The notes under the pieces: generated by a model
The model's database searches: none
Told to the model about the DNA's origin: nothing
Seen by the model: the letters and a program-made list of their open reading frames with translations, nothing else
Source: Paenibacillus dendritiformis
GTDB taxonomy: Bacteria > Bacillota > Bacilli > Paenibacillales > Paenibacillaceae
Length of the DNA: 32,741 nucleotides
Direction of reading: 5' to 3'
Assembly: GCF_015845845.1 (NCBI RefSeq)
Contig: NZ_LDIG01000256.1
Span: 1 to 32,741, forward strand
Program-made: the position numbers and the translations under genes
In this document: positions 19,661-27,425 of the stretch, in pieces
Layout: the number at the start of each line of letters is the position of its first letter
Numbering within the stretch: the first letter of the stretch is position 1

Positions 19661-20950
19661 TTATCCGGTCTCGCCGGACAGGAACAGCTGCCGCACATCG
19701 GCTGGGAGCGCATGCTGAGCGGCTTCCAGCTTGTCCTTCGGAAAGTAAATATAATGCTTCCCTCTCCGGATGCCGCTGATCGAGCGGACGATATCCGATT
19801 TCTTCGACAGCTCCATGACGCGTCCATACGGATCGAGCAGCAAAATATGCTGCTGCGTCGGTTCATCGCCTACCCGGTACACATCGTACGGATTGTCCGA
19901 AGGCGAATCGAACATCAAGTCGTACTCCGGGTCGAGTCCCGCTTCCGTCCAGACTTGGGACAGCCGGCGCTCTGTCGCTTTATCCAATTGATCGGTTTCA
20001 ATATATTTGTATAGTTTACGCTCCATGAACCTCTCGCACAAGTCGGCCAACCGCTCATCCTTCTCCAGGCGCCATTGCATGAACGTCGTCTGCACCAGAG
20101 CTTCATCCAGCTTCAAATAATCCGCAGTTCCGATCGTCCCCTCGAAGAGCGAGGTAAGCGGCGGCAAAAAGAACTGAAACGCAAAGCCTTCCCGGTACAG
20201 CTCTGTCGCGCGCTTGAAAATATGCCGCAGCAGCATCTCGGAGCTGCGGGTCACCGGATGGAAGTAGACCTGCCAGTACATCTCGTACCGGGAGAGCAAG
20301 TAATGCTCCACCGCATGCATGCCGCTCTCCTTCACGACGATGCGATCCTTATGCGGGCGCAGAAGCCTCAATATGCGATCGAGATCGAAGGTGCCGTAAT
20401 TGACGCCGGTGAAATAGGCATCCCGCAGCAAATAATCCATCCGATCGGCATCGAGCGGTCCGGATACAAGATTGACGACAATCGGGGATGCGTACGATTT
20501 GCGAATGACGGACGCGACCTTCTCCGGGAATCCGGGATCGATCCTGGCCAGTACGCGGTGGATTTCGGTATCTTCCAATATAATACGGCAAGTCCAGTCC
20601 TCGTGGAACATGCCGAACGCCTCTTCTATCGAATGGGAGAACGGCCCGTGCCCCACATCATGCAGGAGGGCGGCGCACAGAGCGAGCAGCCCTTCTTCTT
20701 CCGGCCAATCCGCATACCGGTTCCGTTCGAATTGAGAAATGATCCGGCGCGTAATCTCATATACGCCGAGCGAATGGGAGAAGCGGCTGTGCTCCGCCCC
20801 ATGGAACGTGAAATAGGAAGTCCCCAACTGGCGGATACGACGCAGCCGTTGAAATTCGCTCGTATTGATCAGATCCCAGATTGTCCGATCCTGGACATGC
20901 ACATAATTATGAACCGGATCCTTGAACACTTTTTCTTCTTGCAGCATCAT
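19661..20950 (-). CDS. HD-domain phosphohydrolase, YwfO-like (dNTPase-related)
   Basis: A 429-aa protein, close to B. subtilis YwfO (433 aa). The N-terminus KVFKDPVHNYVHV and EFQRLRRIRQLGTS are typical of dGTPase/SAMHD-like proteins. The HD metal site is visible as HSRFSHSLGVYEI near residue 60, LLHDVGHGPFSHSIE near 105, and LDADRMDYLLRDAY further on. Related proteins hydrolyse (d)NTPs; the exact substrate is unknown. The ATG at 20950 (or the adjacent one at 20947) follows AAGGAGGG. It occupies the position that metS has in B. subtilis and is divergent from abrB. Two 0A-like boxes lie upstream, one at the expected -35 of a weak promoter. Confidence 0.92.
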   Translation of the reverse strand: MMLQEEKVFKDPVHNYVHVQDRTIWDLINTSEFQRLRRIRQLGTSYFTFHGAEHSRFSHSLGVYEITRRIISQFERNRYADWPEEEGLLALCAALLHDVGHGPFSHSIEEAFGMFHEDWTCRIILEDTEIHRVLARIDPGFPEKVASVIRKSYASPIVVNLVSGPLDADRMDYLLRDAYFTGVNYGTFDLDRILRLLRPHKDRIVVKESGMHAVEHYLLSRYEMYWQVYFHPVTRSSEMLLRHIFKRATELYREGFAFQFFLPPLTSLFEGTIGTADYLKLDEALVQTTFMQWRLEKDERLADLCERFMERKLYKYIETDQLDKATERRLSQVWTEAGLDPEYDLMFDSPSDNPYDVYRVGDEPTQQHILLLDPYGRVMELSKKSDIVRSISGIRRGKHYIYFPKDKLEAAQHALPADVRQLFLSGETG

Positions 20951-21010
20951 GTTTCCCTCCTTGGTTTCATGTGACGGATGCAGCGCTGAGAGCGATTCGG
21001 CATAGCAATC

Positions 21011-21042
21011 GACTATAAAATGACATCCGTTCCATTTCGACA
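21011..21042 (-). promoter_or_regulatory. Possible Spo0A-dependent promoter of the HD-domain gene
   Basis: On the minus strand a TATAGT -10 (21011-21016) is preceded 19 nt upstream by TGTCGAA (21036-21042) in place of a -35. An overlapping 0A box instead of a -35 is seen in some Spo0A-activated sigma-A promoters such as spoIIG. This is inferred from layout only. Confidence 0.3.
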
Positions 21043-21064
21043 TCGTTTTCACATTTGGCCAAGT

Positions 21065-21071
21065 TGTCGAA
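21065..21071 (+). promoter_or_regulatory. 0A-like box in the HD-gene/abrB divergent region
   Basis: An exact TGTCGAA within GTTGTCGAAATT, 22 bp from the box at 21036-21042 and in the opposite orientation. It lies about 150 bp upstream of the abrB promoter. Confidence 0.35.
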
Positions 21072-21223
21072 ATTGGGCGGATGCGTCGTACCCGATTGCC
21101 ATCAGGTAACATATAATACCACTAAAGCGTAAAAACGGGAATAGATACGTTGAAATCAGTTAAAAATCAGATAAAAAATTAATAAAAACCATAAATTAGC
21201 ATAAAAATTATCCATTTTATAGG

Positions 21224-21252
21224 TTGACTAATATGGGAATGGTTGGTACGAT
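21224..21252 (+). promoter_or_regulatory. abrB promoter
   Basis: TTGACT, 17 nt, then TACGAT, a good sigma-A promoter on the plus strand. The predicted start is near 21259, about 60 nt before the abrB ATG, with 0A boxes just downstream. Confidence 0.65.
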
Positions 21253-21274
21253 AATAAACAGTCAATCAGAAAAT

Positions 21275-21291
21275 TGTCGAATCATGACACA
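21275..21291 (+). promoter_or_regulatory. Tandem Spo0A boxes in the abrB leader
   Basis: TGTCGAA and TGACACA are separated by three bases, a 10-bp repeat. They start about 16 nt after the predicted transcription start. B. subtilis abrB has the same arrangement (two tandem 0A boxes downstream of its promoter), through which Spo0A-P represses it. The first box is exact; the second is degenerate. Confidence 0.65.
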
Positions 21292-21319
21292 TTATGTAAT
21301 TAAGAGGAGAGCGTTGAAT

Positions 21320-21574
21320 ATGATGAAGTCCACTGGTATCGTTCGCAAAGTTGATGAACTGGGTCGTGTCGTTATTCCAATCGAGCTTCGCCGCACCTTG
21401 GGCATTGGTGAAAAAGATGCGCTGGAGATTTACGTGGATGGAGAGCGCATCATGCTCAAAAAATATGAGCCTGCCTGCATCTTCTGCGGCAATGCAGAGA
21501 ACGTTACATACTTCAAAGGAAAAATTGTTTGCCACGAATGTATATCAGAAATCCCTCAACCTGTGACAAAATAA
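21320..21574 (+). CDS. abrB: Transition-state regulator AbrB with a Cys-pair (zinc-ribbon-like) C-terminus
   Basis: An 84-aa protein. Residues 1-50 are the AbrB DNA-binding domain and almost match B. subtilis AbrB (KSTGIVRKVDELGRVVIP, then RRTLGIGEKDALEIYVDGE). From residue 52 it differs: it has CIFCG and, about 20 residues later, CHEC, which would form a small zinc ribbon in place of the B. subtilis oligomerisation domain. AbrB represses post-exponential genes such as spoVG during growth. The ATG at 21320 follows GAGGAGA by about 9 nt; a second ATG lies directly after. It is on the opposite strand from its neighbours, as a stand-alone unit with a promoter and a terminator. Confidence 0.96.
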   Translation: MMKSTGIVRKVDELGRVVIPIELRRTLGIGEKDALEIYVDGERIMLKKYEPACIFCGNAENVTYFKGKIVCHECISEIPQPVTK

Positions 21575-21640
21575 AAAAAATAGGTTATAATAGCACTAAT
21601 CAACTTGTTAATTCTAACCTTTTTCATATCTTCCTTGGTG

Positions 21641-21679
21641 CCTTCATGGTTTAGAACCCGACCATGAAGGTCTTTTTTT
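21641..21679 (+). terminator. Rho-independent terminator after abrB
   Basis: CCTTCATGGT pairs perfectly with ACCATGAAGG around a 10-nt loop, followed by TCTTTTTTT. It is 66 nt past the abrB stop. Confidence 0.9.
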
Positions 21680-21786
21680 GCCTTGGAGAGGATGTTCCGA
21701 AGGCCTACAGACCCGGTTGCCGGCTTGCGCCAACTTGCAGCCGCAGGTAACCATGCCTTAAGGCCCCGGCTTCGGGACCCTCCTGC

Positions 21787-21808
21787 CCGGCTCATGCGGA
21801 TGAGCCGG
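21787..21808. other. GC-rich hairpin immediately after the rsmI stop
   Basis: CCGGCTCAT and ATGAGCCGG form a perfect 9-bp stem with a 4-nt loop, 2 nt past the rsmI stop codon. No T-tract follows on the minus strand. The remaining bases 21680-21786 hold further GC-rich partial inverted repeats and no gene. It may protect the rsmI mRNA 3' end or act as a weak terminator. Confidence 0.5.
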
Positions 21809-21810
21809 AA

Positions 21811-22722
21811 TCACCATTTATTCCCTTCTTCCCGCTTCTCCTGCAGCAGCGCTTCATAGATATCCCGCTTCGAGACGCCTCTGTCTTTGGCTGCCTGCTT
21901 CATGGCCTCTTTGCGGGCGATCCCCCGCTCCTCGTAATGCGCCACATGCTCCTGCTCGCTCAACTCGCTCCACCAGACGGCGTCCGCCCCGGCTCCCGGC
22001 GCGATTGCGCCTCCTTCCACGACGATGCAATACTCTCCGAGCGGAGGCTTCTCCTGGAGAAAGGCCACACAATCCGCAATCGTCCCGCGCACGAAATGCT
22101 CGTACCGCTTCGTCAGCTCGCGCGCCAGCGCGACGCGCCGCCCGGAACCGAATGCTTCGGCCATCCGTTCCAGCGTCTTCTCCACCCGATGCGGCGATTC
22201 ATAAAATAGCATGGTGCCTGCTTCCGCCGCCAAGGAGGCCAGGATGTCGGAAGCCCGCTTTTTCTCCCGGGGCAGGAACCCGACGAAGGTGAACCGGTCC
22301 GTCGGCAGCCCGGAAGCGATCAGCGCGGACAACGCCGCATTCGGGCCGGGGATCGGAATGACCGGCAGCCCCGCTTCGATCGCCATCGCCGCCAGATCGG
22401 CGCCCGGGTCGGAAATCGCCGGAAGCCCGGCGTCGCTCACAAGGGCGATACGCTTCCCTTCCTGCATCAACCGGATCAGTTCGGGACCGCTGGCCTGCTT
22501 GTTATGCTCATGGTAACTGTATAACGTCTTGCCCTGAATCTCGAAGCGGCTGAGCAGCTTCCGCGTCTCGCGCGTATCCTCCGCCGCGATGATATCCGCT
22601 TCCCGGAGCATCCGCACGGCCCGGTACGTCATATCCTCCAGATTGCCGATCGGAGTGCCGACGAGATAGAGGCGTCCGCCTCCGTCCTTCTCCTCATAGC
22701 TGAATTGCTCATTGATCTCCAT
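21811..22722 (-). CDS. rsmI: 16S rRNA 2'-O-ribose C1402 methyltransferase RsmI
   Basis: A 303-aa SAM-dependent enzyme of the tetrapyrrole-methylase fold that modifies C1402 in the decoding centre. Motifs are LVGTPIGNLEDMTYRAV and EADIIAAEDTR near the N-terminus, ALVSDAGLPAISDPG near residue 80, and PIPGPNAALSALIASGLPTD. I chose the ATG at 22722 (MEINEQF) because AAGGA lies 8 nt upstream; the ATG at 22731 directly touches that site. The start overlaps yabB by 14 nt. B. subtilis has yazA between the two; it is absent here. Confidence 0.97.
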   Translation of the reverse strand: MEINEQFSYEEKDGGGRLYLVGTPIGNLEDMTYRAVRMLREADIIAAEDTRETRKLLSRFEIQGKTLYSYHEHNKQASGPELIRLMQEGKRIALVSDAGLPAISDPGADLAAMAIEAGLPVIPIPGPNAALSALIASGLPTDRFTFVGFLPREKKRASDILASLAAEAGTMLFYESPHRVEKTLERMAEAFGSGRRVALARELTKRYEHFVRGTIADCVAFLQEKPPLGEYCIVVEGGAIAPGAGADAVWWSELSEQEHVAHYEERGIARKEAMKQAAKDRGVSKRDIYEALLQEKREEGNKW

Positions 22723-23500
22723 ATGACCCATCCTTCAACTGCGGCGACTTGCCGTAATAGATATCCATTAGTTCCTGGCAATACGTATTTCCTTCATTAT
22801 AAACGATTAAGGGCGGGAGAATACGCACGTCCGGCTTGCCGTCGCGCACCGCTTCGATCAGCACCATATTCGCTTCCGTTCCGATGCGCGGATGCACGAG
22901 GCGGATGCGCTTCGGCTCGACCCGATACGCCCGCATCAAGGCGATGATATCGCCCAGCCGGGAGGCGCGATGCACCATCGCCAGCTTGCCGCCCGTTCGC
23001 AGCCAGCGGGCCGACCGTGCGATCACATCTTCCAGCGTGCATGCCAGCTCGTGGCGCGCGAGCGCCTGATGCTCGCTCAGCTTCGGCTCTCCGGCCTGCA
23101 GCGGCATATAGGGCGGATTCACCGTAATCAGCTCATAGAACGGACGTTCCGCCTCCGGTTCGAACTCCTTCAGATCCCCTTCGTGAATCCGGATGCGCTC
23201 TTCCAGCCCGTTCAGCGCAACGCTGCGCCGAGCCATGTCTGCCAAGCGCGGCTGGATCTCCAGCCCTTCGATCGCGGCTCCGGTCCGTGTCGACAGCAGC
23301 AGCGGAATGACCCCGTTGCCGGTGCACAGATCCATAATCCGGCCCTTGGCCGGCACCGTGGCGAAGCGCGCCAGCAGAACGGCATCCATCGAAAAGCTGA
23401 ACACCTCCGGGCTCTGAATGATGCGAAGCTCATGAGTCAGCAGATCATCAAGCCGTTCCGAAGGCTGCAGGATGACGCTCACCTTACCGTGTTCCTTCAT
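22709..23500 (-). CDS. yabB: tRNA1(Val) (adenine37-N6)-methyltransferase family protein YabB/TrmN6-like
   Basis: A 263-aa protein with a class I SAM methyltransferase core. The SAM motif is RIMDLCTGNGVIPLLL near residue 55, and the catalytic N6-adenine motif is TVNPPYMP near residue 128. The N-terminal LDDLLTHELRIIQSPEVFSFSMDAVLLA is typical of the TrmN6/YfiC group. It would methylate a tRNA adenine; the B. subtilis orthologue is described as acting on tRNA1(Val). The ATG at 23500 begins MKEHGKVSV; the ribosome-binding site GGAG is about 7-10 nt upstream. Translationally coupled to rsmI. Confidence 0.93.
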   Translation of the reverse strand: MKEHGKVSVILQPSERLDDLLTHELRIIQSPEVFSFSMDAVLLARFATVPAKGRIMDLCTGNGVIPLLLSTRTGAAIEGLEIQPRLADMARRSVALNGLEERIRIHEGDLKEFEPEAERPFYELITVNPPYMPLQAGEPKLSEHQALARHELACTLEDVIARSARWLRTGGKLAMVHRASRLGDIIALMRAYRVEPKRIRLVHPRIGTEANMVLIEAVRDGKPDVRILPPLIVYNEGNTYCQELMDIYYGKSPQLKDGSYGDQ

Positions 23501-23565
23501 TCTATATCGGTAACTCCTTCCTGTTTCTTGTGCTTATGGCCTATCCGATGCAGACTGGAGTATGA

Positions 23566-23612
23566 AGAAAAGCCGTAGGCAGGAATTCGATTCCCCATCA
23601 CCTACGGCTCTC
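23566..23612 (-). terminator. Terminator after yabA
   Basis: On the minus strand AGCCGTAGG pairs with CCTACGGCT, with a nested GGAAT/ATTCC stem, followed by TTTCTTC. The U-tract is short, so read-through into yabB is possible. It starts 2 nt from the yabA stop. Confidence 0.65.
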
Positions 23613-23613
23613 G

Positions 23614-24003
23614 TTATTTATTTAGGAAGGAGAGACAGAACAAGCAGTCGCCTTCCGTTCGTAAATGCCCATAATAGACGTTGCAAATATGAAAGCCTTC
23701 ATGATACAGCCGCGCTAAGTTGTCGTATCCTTCGCCCACCACATTCTCCTGCTCATCCCCTTCGGCGCTCCGGGCATCCACTGCGGGTGCCGATGCTCCT
23801 TCCGCTTCGACAGGGGATTCCGGCTGCTGATCCTGATGCTCCTGATGGAGCAATTGGCGCAGCCGCTGGTTCTCCATGCGAAGGCGTTGATTCTCTTCCA
23901 GCAGCTCCTTGACGACGTATTTCAGCGCACCCAGCTCTTGATGAAGGTCTCCCATATGCGTTTCCATATCATGAATTTGCGCAAAAATGTCTTTCTTCTC
24001 CAA
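23614..24003 (-). CDS. yabA: Replication initiation control protein YabA
   Basis: A 129-aa protein (B. subtilis YabA is 119 aa). Residues 1-55 are a coiled coil ([16 protein letters not shown]), followed by an acidic, poorly conserved linker. The C-terminal zinc domain has HEGFHICN then [10 protein letters not shown] (His and three Cys ligands). YabA binds DnaA and the DnaN sliding clamp and prevents over-initiation of replication. The start is a TTG at 24003 with GGGGTGG about 4-5 nt upstream; the reading MEKKDIF matches the family's N-terminus. It lies 33 nt after ricT, and holB (clamp-loader subunit) is next upstream. Confidence 0.95.
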   Translation of the reverse strand: MEKKDIFAQIHDMETHMGDLHQELGALKYVVKELLEENQRLRMENQRLRQLLHQEHQDQQPESPVEAEGASAPAVDARSAEGDEQENVVGEGYDNLARLYHEGFHICNVYYGHLRTEGDCLFCLSFLNK

Positions 24004-24036
24004 GTTCCCACCCCAGAGCGTGAAAAGTACGCTTCA

Positions 24037-24837
24037 TTATTTCAATACGACGTCGTCAAAAGGAAACTCCTTCACTTTGTTGATATCCGCCAATTGAACG
24101 TGAACCTTGCGTTCACCGGCATTCAGGCCGACGACCTTGCCTTCGCCGATCGACGTGACTACCCATTTCCCTACCGCCGGAAGCTCTTCCTTGACGCTCT
24201 CATAATTATCATGCTCGTATTTCAAGCAGCACATGAGCCGGCCGCACAGACCGGAAATTTTGGTAGGATTCAACGATAAATTCTGATCTTTGGCCATCTT
24301 GATCGAGACCGGCTCGAAATCGCCGAGCCAGGACGAACAACACAGGACCCGGCCGCATGGGCCGATGCCGCCGAGCATCTTCGCTTCATCCCGCACCCCA
24401 ATCTGCCGCAGCTCGATCCGGGTCCGGAACACGCTCGCCAAGTCTTTGACCAGCTCGCGAAAATCGACGCGTCCTTCAGCCGTAAAATAAAAAATAATTT
24501 TGTTCCGATCAAATGTATATTCGACATCAACCAGCTTCATCTTCAACTGATGAGCCCGAATCTTGTCCATGCAAGTCGTAAAGGCATCCTTCGCCGCCTG
24601 CCGGTTCGAATCCACCAGCGTAGCGTCGGCCTCGTTGGCAATGCGGATGACCTTCTTCAAGGGAAGTACGACATCATTCTCGCCGACCGTCTTCGGGCCG
24701 ATGACGACCTTGCCGTATTCGATTCCCCGCGCCGTCTCGACGATAACGTGCTCATCCCGCTGAACCGGCCATTCCACCGGATCGAAGTAATAAATTTTGC
24801 CCGCTCGCTTGAAGCGGACGCCGACCACGTTATACAA
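24037..24837 (-). CDS. ricT: RicT (YaaT), PSP1-domain subunit of the Y-complex
   Basis: A 266-aa protein (B. subtilis YaaT is 275 aa). The PSP1 domain has GPCGRVLCCSSWL near residue 135 and SGLCGRLMCCLKYE near 170; the paired Cys clusters bind iron-sulphur in the RicA-RicF-RicT complex. The complex stimulates RNase Y-dependent mRNA maturation and thereby sporulation, competence and biofilm development. The start is TTG at 24837, directly after the holB TGA, and its AAGGAGG lies in the last codons of holB, so translation is coupled. The reading MYNVVGVRFKRAGKIYYF matches family starts. Confidence 0.96.
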   Translation of the reverse strand: MYNVVGVRFKRAGKIYYFDPVEWPVQRDEHVIVETARGIEYGKVVIGPKTVGENDVVLPLKKVIRIANEADATLVDSNRQAAKDAFTTCMDKIRAHQLKMKLVDVEYTFDRNKIIFYFTAEGRVDFRELVKDLASVFRTRIELRQIGVRDEAKMLGGIGPCGRVLCCSSWLGDFEPVSIKMAKDQNLSLNPTKISGLCGRLMCCLKYEHDNYESVKEELPAVGKWVVTSIGEGKVVGLNAGERKVHVQLADINKVKEFPFDDVVLK

Positions 24838-25818
24838 TCATGTACCTCCTTGCACTCCAACCAGAAACTGTTCAAATGCAAGCTGCGGACTGACATTGGC
24901 GCGTACCCGCTTCTGCGCTTCTGCTGCCGCGGCCATGCATCGGATCCATCCCTGCGCCGATTTCGACCAGGCTATTCTGCCTATTGCATCCAGCTGATCG
25001 CAAAAGACGAGGTTCTCCTGTCGGTTGAATTGATAATTCAGCATATCACGAAACCAGAGGTGGAACAGACGGAACAACATGTCCGTATGTTCTCCAAGCT
25101 CGGTCTTGAACACCTTCTGTTGTGCCATAAGAAGTGCCGATGACAACCGTGTCCCACACTCCTTTCCTAATTGTAACATTACGTTTCTCAGTTCTGCAAA
25201 CCAATTCTGTTGGCACAGTTCCCTGCCTTCCCCTATTCCGTTGACGAGATGAACCGCCGCCCGGGCGAGCAAGGCAGAGCAGCCCTCCTCAACCAATGCA
25301 TTATAGATAATCTGGGGATCCGGCGGGGTAAAAGGCACCCATTGCGAGCGCGATTGAATCGTGGGCAGCATGGCTTGTCCATTGTCCGTAATCAAGATCG
25401 CGACGATCGGGCTCATCGGTTCTTCCAAAAATTTGAGCAGGCTGTTGGCCGCCTGCACGGTCATCGTCTCCGCCTGCTCCATGATATACACTTTGCGGCC
25501 TTCCGCCTGCGTGCGGTACGAAAACTCCCGCTGAAGCTCCCTCACCTGATCGATTTTGATGCTCTGGCCTTCGGGTGAAATCACATGCACATCCGGGTGG
25601 TTGCCATGCTCAATCTTGCGGCATGACAAGCATTCGCCGCAGGCGTCGTCCGTTGCGTTCTCGCAGAACAACGCCTTCGTGAAGGTGAGCGCCGTCTGCA
25701 GCCGCCCCGTTCCCTTCGGCCCGCTGAACAAATAGGCATGCGAGACTTTACCCGAACGCAGACCGTTCTGCAATAAGGTCTTCGCCCGTTCCTGTCCGAT
25801 TATTTGTTGAAACGACAT
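24838..25818 (-). CDS. holB: DNA polymerase III delta-prime subunit
   Basis: A 326-aa clamp-loader subunit (B. subtilis HolB is 329 aa). The N-terminal AAA+ domain has FQQIIGQERAKTLLQ and the P-loop-like GPKGTGR, in which the usual Lys is Arg; delta-prime subunits often do not bind ATP. A zinc module with CGECLSC near residue 60 follows, then AETMTVQAANSLLKFLEEP and a sensor region with TIQSRSQW. The C-terminal third is helical. The ATG at 25818 opens with MSFQQIIGQ as in the family. It is packed between yaaR (31 nt) and ricT (adjacent). Confidence 0.95.
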   Translation of the reverse strand: MSFQQIIGQERAKTLLQNGLRSGKVSHAYLFSGPKGTGRLQTALTFTKALFCENATDDACGECLSCRKIEHGNHPDVHVISPEGQSIKIDQVRELQREFSYRTQAEGRKVYIMEQAETMTVQAANSLLKFLEEPMSPIVAILITDNGQAMLPTIQSRSQWVPFTPPDPQIIYNALVEEGCSALLARAAVHLVNGIGEGRELCQQNWFAELRNVMLQLGKECGTRLSSALLMAQQKVFKTELGEHTDMLFRLFHLWFRDMLNYQFNRQENLVFCDQLDAIGRIAWSKSAQGWIRCMAAAAEAQKRVRANVSPQLAFEQFLVGVQGGT

Positions 25819-25849
25819 CGCTTGTAAGTCCTTCCATTCCTGAACGCTG

Positions 25850-26293
25850 TCAAAAGCTCAAATTGATCAGCATGCCGCGGATCTCTCCGACCTTTTGCAG
25901 CAATTCGATTTTGCCTTGTTCCGTCTCCAGCAGTTCCTCCGCCAGAGCAATCAACGCCGCATCGATCTCCTCGACCAGCTTGTAGCGCTTATTGCGGCCT
26001 CGGCGATCCCATCCGCGCGAGTCGCGAAGCGTGATGCCCCGACGGACCGTATCTTCCAGGAATCGCTTCACCATATTCCGGTATTGCCGGAGTTCTCTGA
26101 CGGTCATCGACTTCGCCAGCCGTTCTCCTTGACGATAAATATCCTGCAGGCGCTGCTGCAATTCATCTCTGCTCGCTTGGCCGTCCTGCTGCTGCATTAT
26201 ATCCGCAAATGATTTCTGCTGAATGGGCTTCGCTACCGTATCCCCAATGCGCATATCTTGGCCGAGGGGCCGGAACCCTGGATTAATCTTCAC
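25850..26293 (-). CDS. yaaR: YaaR family protein (DUF327)
   Basis: A 147-aa, largely helical, charged protein of unknown function, similar in length to B. subtilis YaaR (146 aa). Family features are MTVRELRQYRNMVKRFLEDT, ITLRDSRGWDRRGRNKRYK, and VEEIDAALIALAEELLETE. The start is a GTG at 26293 with AGGTGG 7 nt upstream. It is in the tmk-darA-yaaR-holB cluster, conserved across Bacilli, which hints at a link to replication or nucleotide signalling without showing it. Confidence 0.93.
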   Translation of the reverse strand: MKINPGFRPLGQDMRIGDTVAKPIQQKSFADIMQQQDGQASRDELQQRLQDIYRQGERLAKSMTVRELRQYRNMVKRFLEDTVRRGITLRDSRGWDRRGRNKRYKLVEEIDAALIALAEELLETEQGKIELLQKVGEIRGMLINLSF

Positions 26294-26359
26294 TTGTTAT
26301 CCACCTGCATTCTATCATGCTCTAAATTGAGTGTTCAAAGCGGACTTTGTAGACGATTT

Positions 26360-26728
<369 letters not shown>

Positions 26729-26750
26729 CTAGAATTAAGAATATGGTTAT

Positions 26751-27425
26751 TTATTTACACATGCGGGGCCCGAAATCCTGCGTTCTTCCGGATAAAATGT
26801 CGATTATTTGCTCCTGAAGCGCCGCTTCCGTCTGCGATGCATCCACGCGCACGATTCGGTCGGGGTATTGGCGGGCGAGCCGTTCATAGCCTTCCCGGAC
26901 CGCCTGGTGGAAGGCCAGCCGCTCCGTATCCAGCCGGTTCACTTCGCGGGAGCGGTTCGCTCGGATGCGCTCCAGTCCCGCTTCCGGATCAATATCGAAC
27001 CAGAGCGTAATATCCGGCATCGTATGATGCACGGCGAAGCGGTTGATGTCCCACACCTCTTCCATACCTATACCCCGTGCATAGCCTTGGTAAGCAAGAC
27101 TGCTGTCGACGAACCGGTCGCACAGCACGATGGCTCCCCGTTGGAGTGCGGGCTCCACCCGCTCCACCAGATGCTGGCGGCGGGCCGCCGCATAGAGCAG
27201 CGCTTCCGTTCGCGGATCCATGCCGACATGCGCCGGATCGAGTATGACGCTGCGAATCTGTTCGGAGATCGCGATACCGCCCGGTTCTCGCGTTACGACG
27301 ACATCGAGCCCGCGCTCCTCCAGATGCTGAGCCAGCTTGCGCATCGCCGTCGTCTTCCCGGCTCCTTCCCCTCCTTCCATCGTAATGAACCAGCCTGGCC
27401 AATCGCTTCTATTTATACTGCTCAT
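26751..27425 (-). CDS. tmk: Thymidylate kinase
   Basis: A 224-aa P-loop kinase converting dTMP to dTDP, slightly longer than B. subtilis Tmk (212 aa) at the N-terminus. Motifs are [16 protein letters not shown] (P-loop), [22 protein letters not shown] (DR motif), and the LID region REVNRLDTE. The ATG at 27425 has GAGGAG 7 nt upstream and overlaps the end of the decarboxylase gene by 17 nt, so the two are coupled. Earlier in-frame starts have no ribosome-binding site. Confidence 0.97.
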   Translation of the reverse strand: MSSINRSDWPGWFITMEGGEGAGKTTAMRKLAQHLEERGLDVVVTREPGGIAISEQIRSVILDPAHVGMDPRTEALLYAAARRQHLVERVEPALQRGAIVLCDRFVDSSLAYQGYARGIGMEEVWDINRFAVHHTMPDITLWFDIDPEAGLERIRANRSREVNRLDTERLAFHQAVREGYERLARQYPDRIVRVDASQTEAALQEQIIDILSGRTQDFGPRMCK

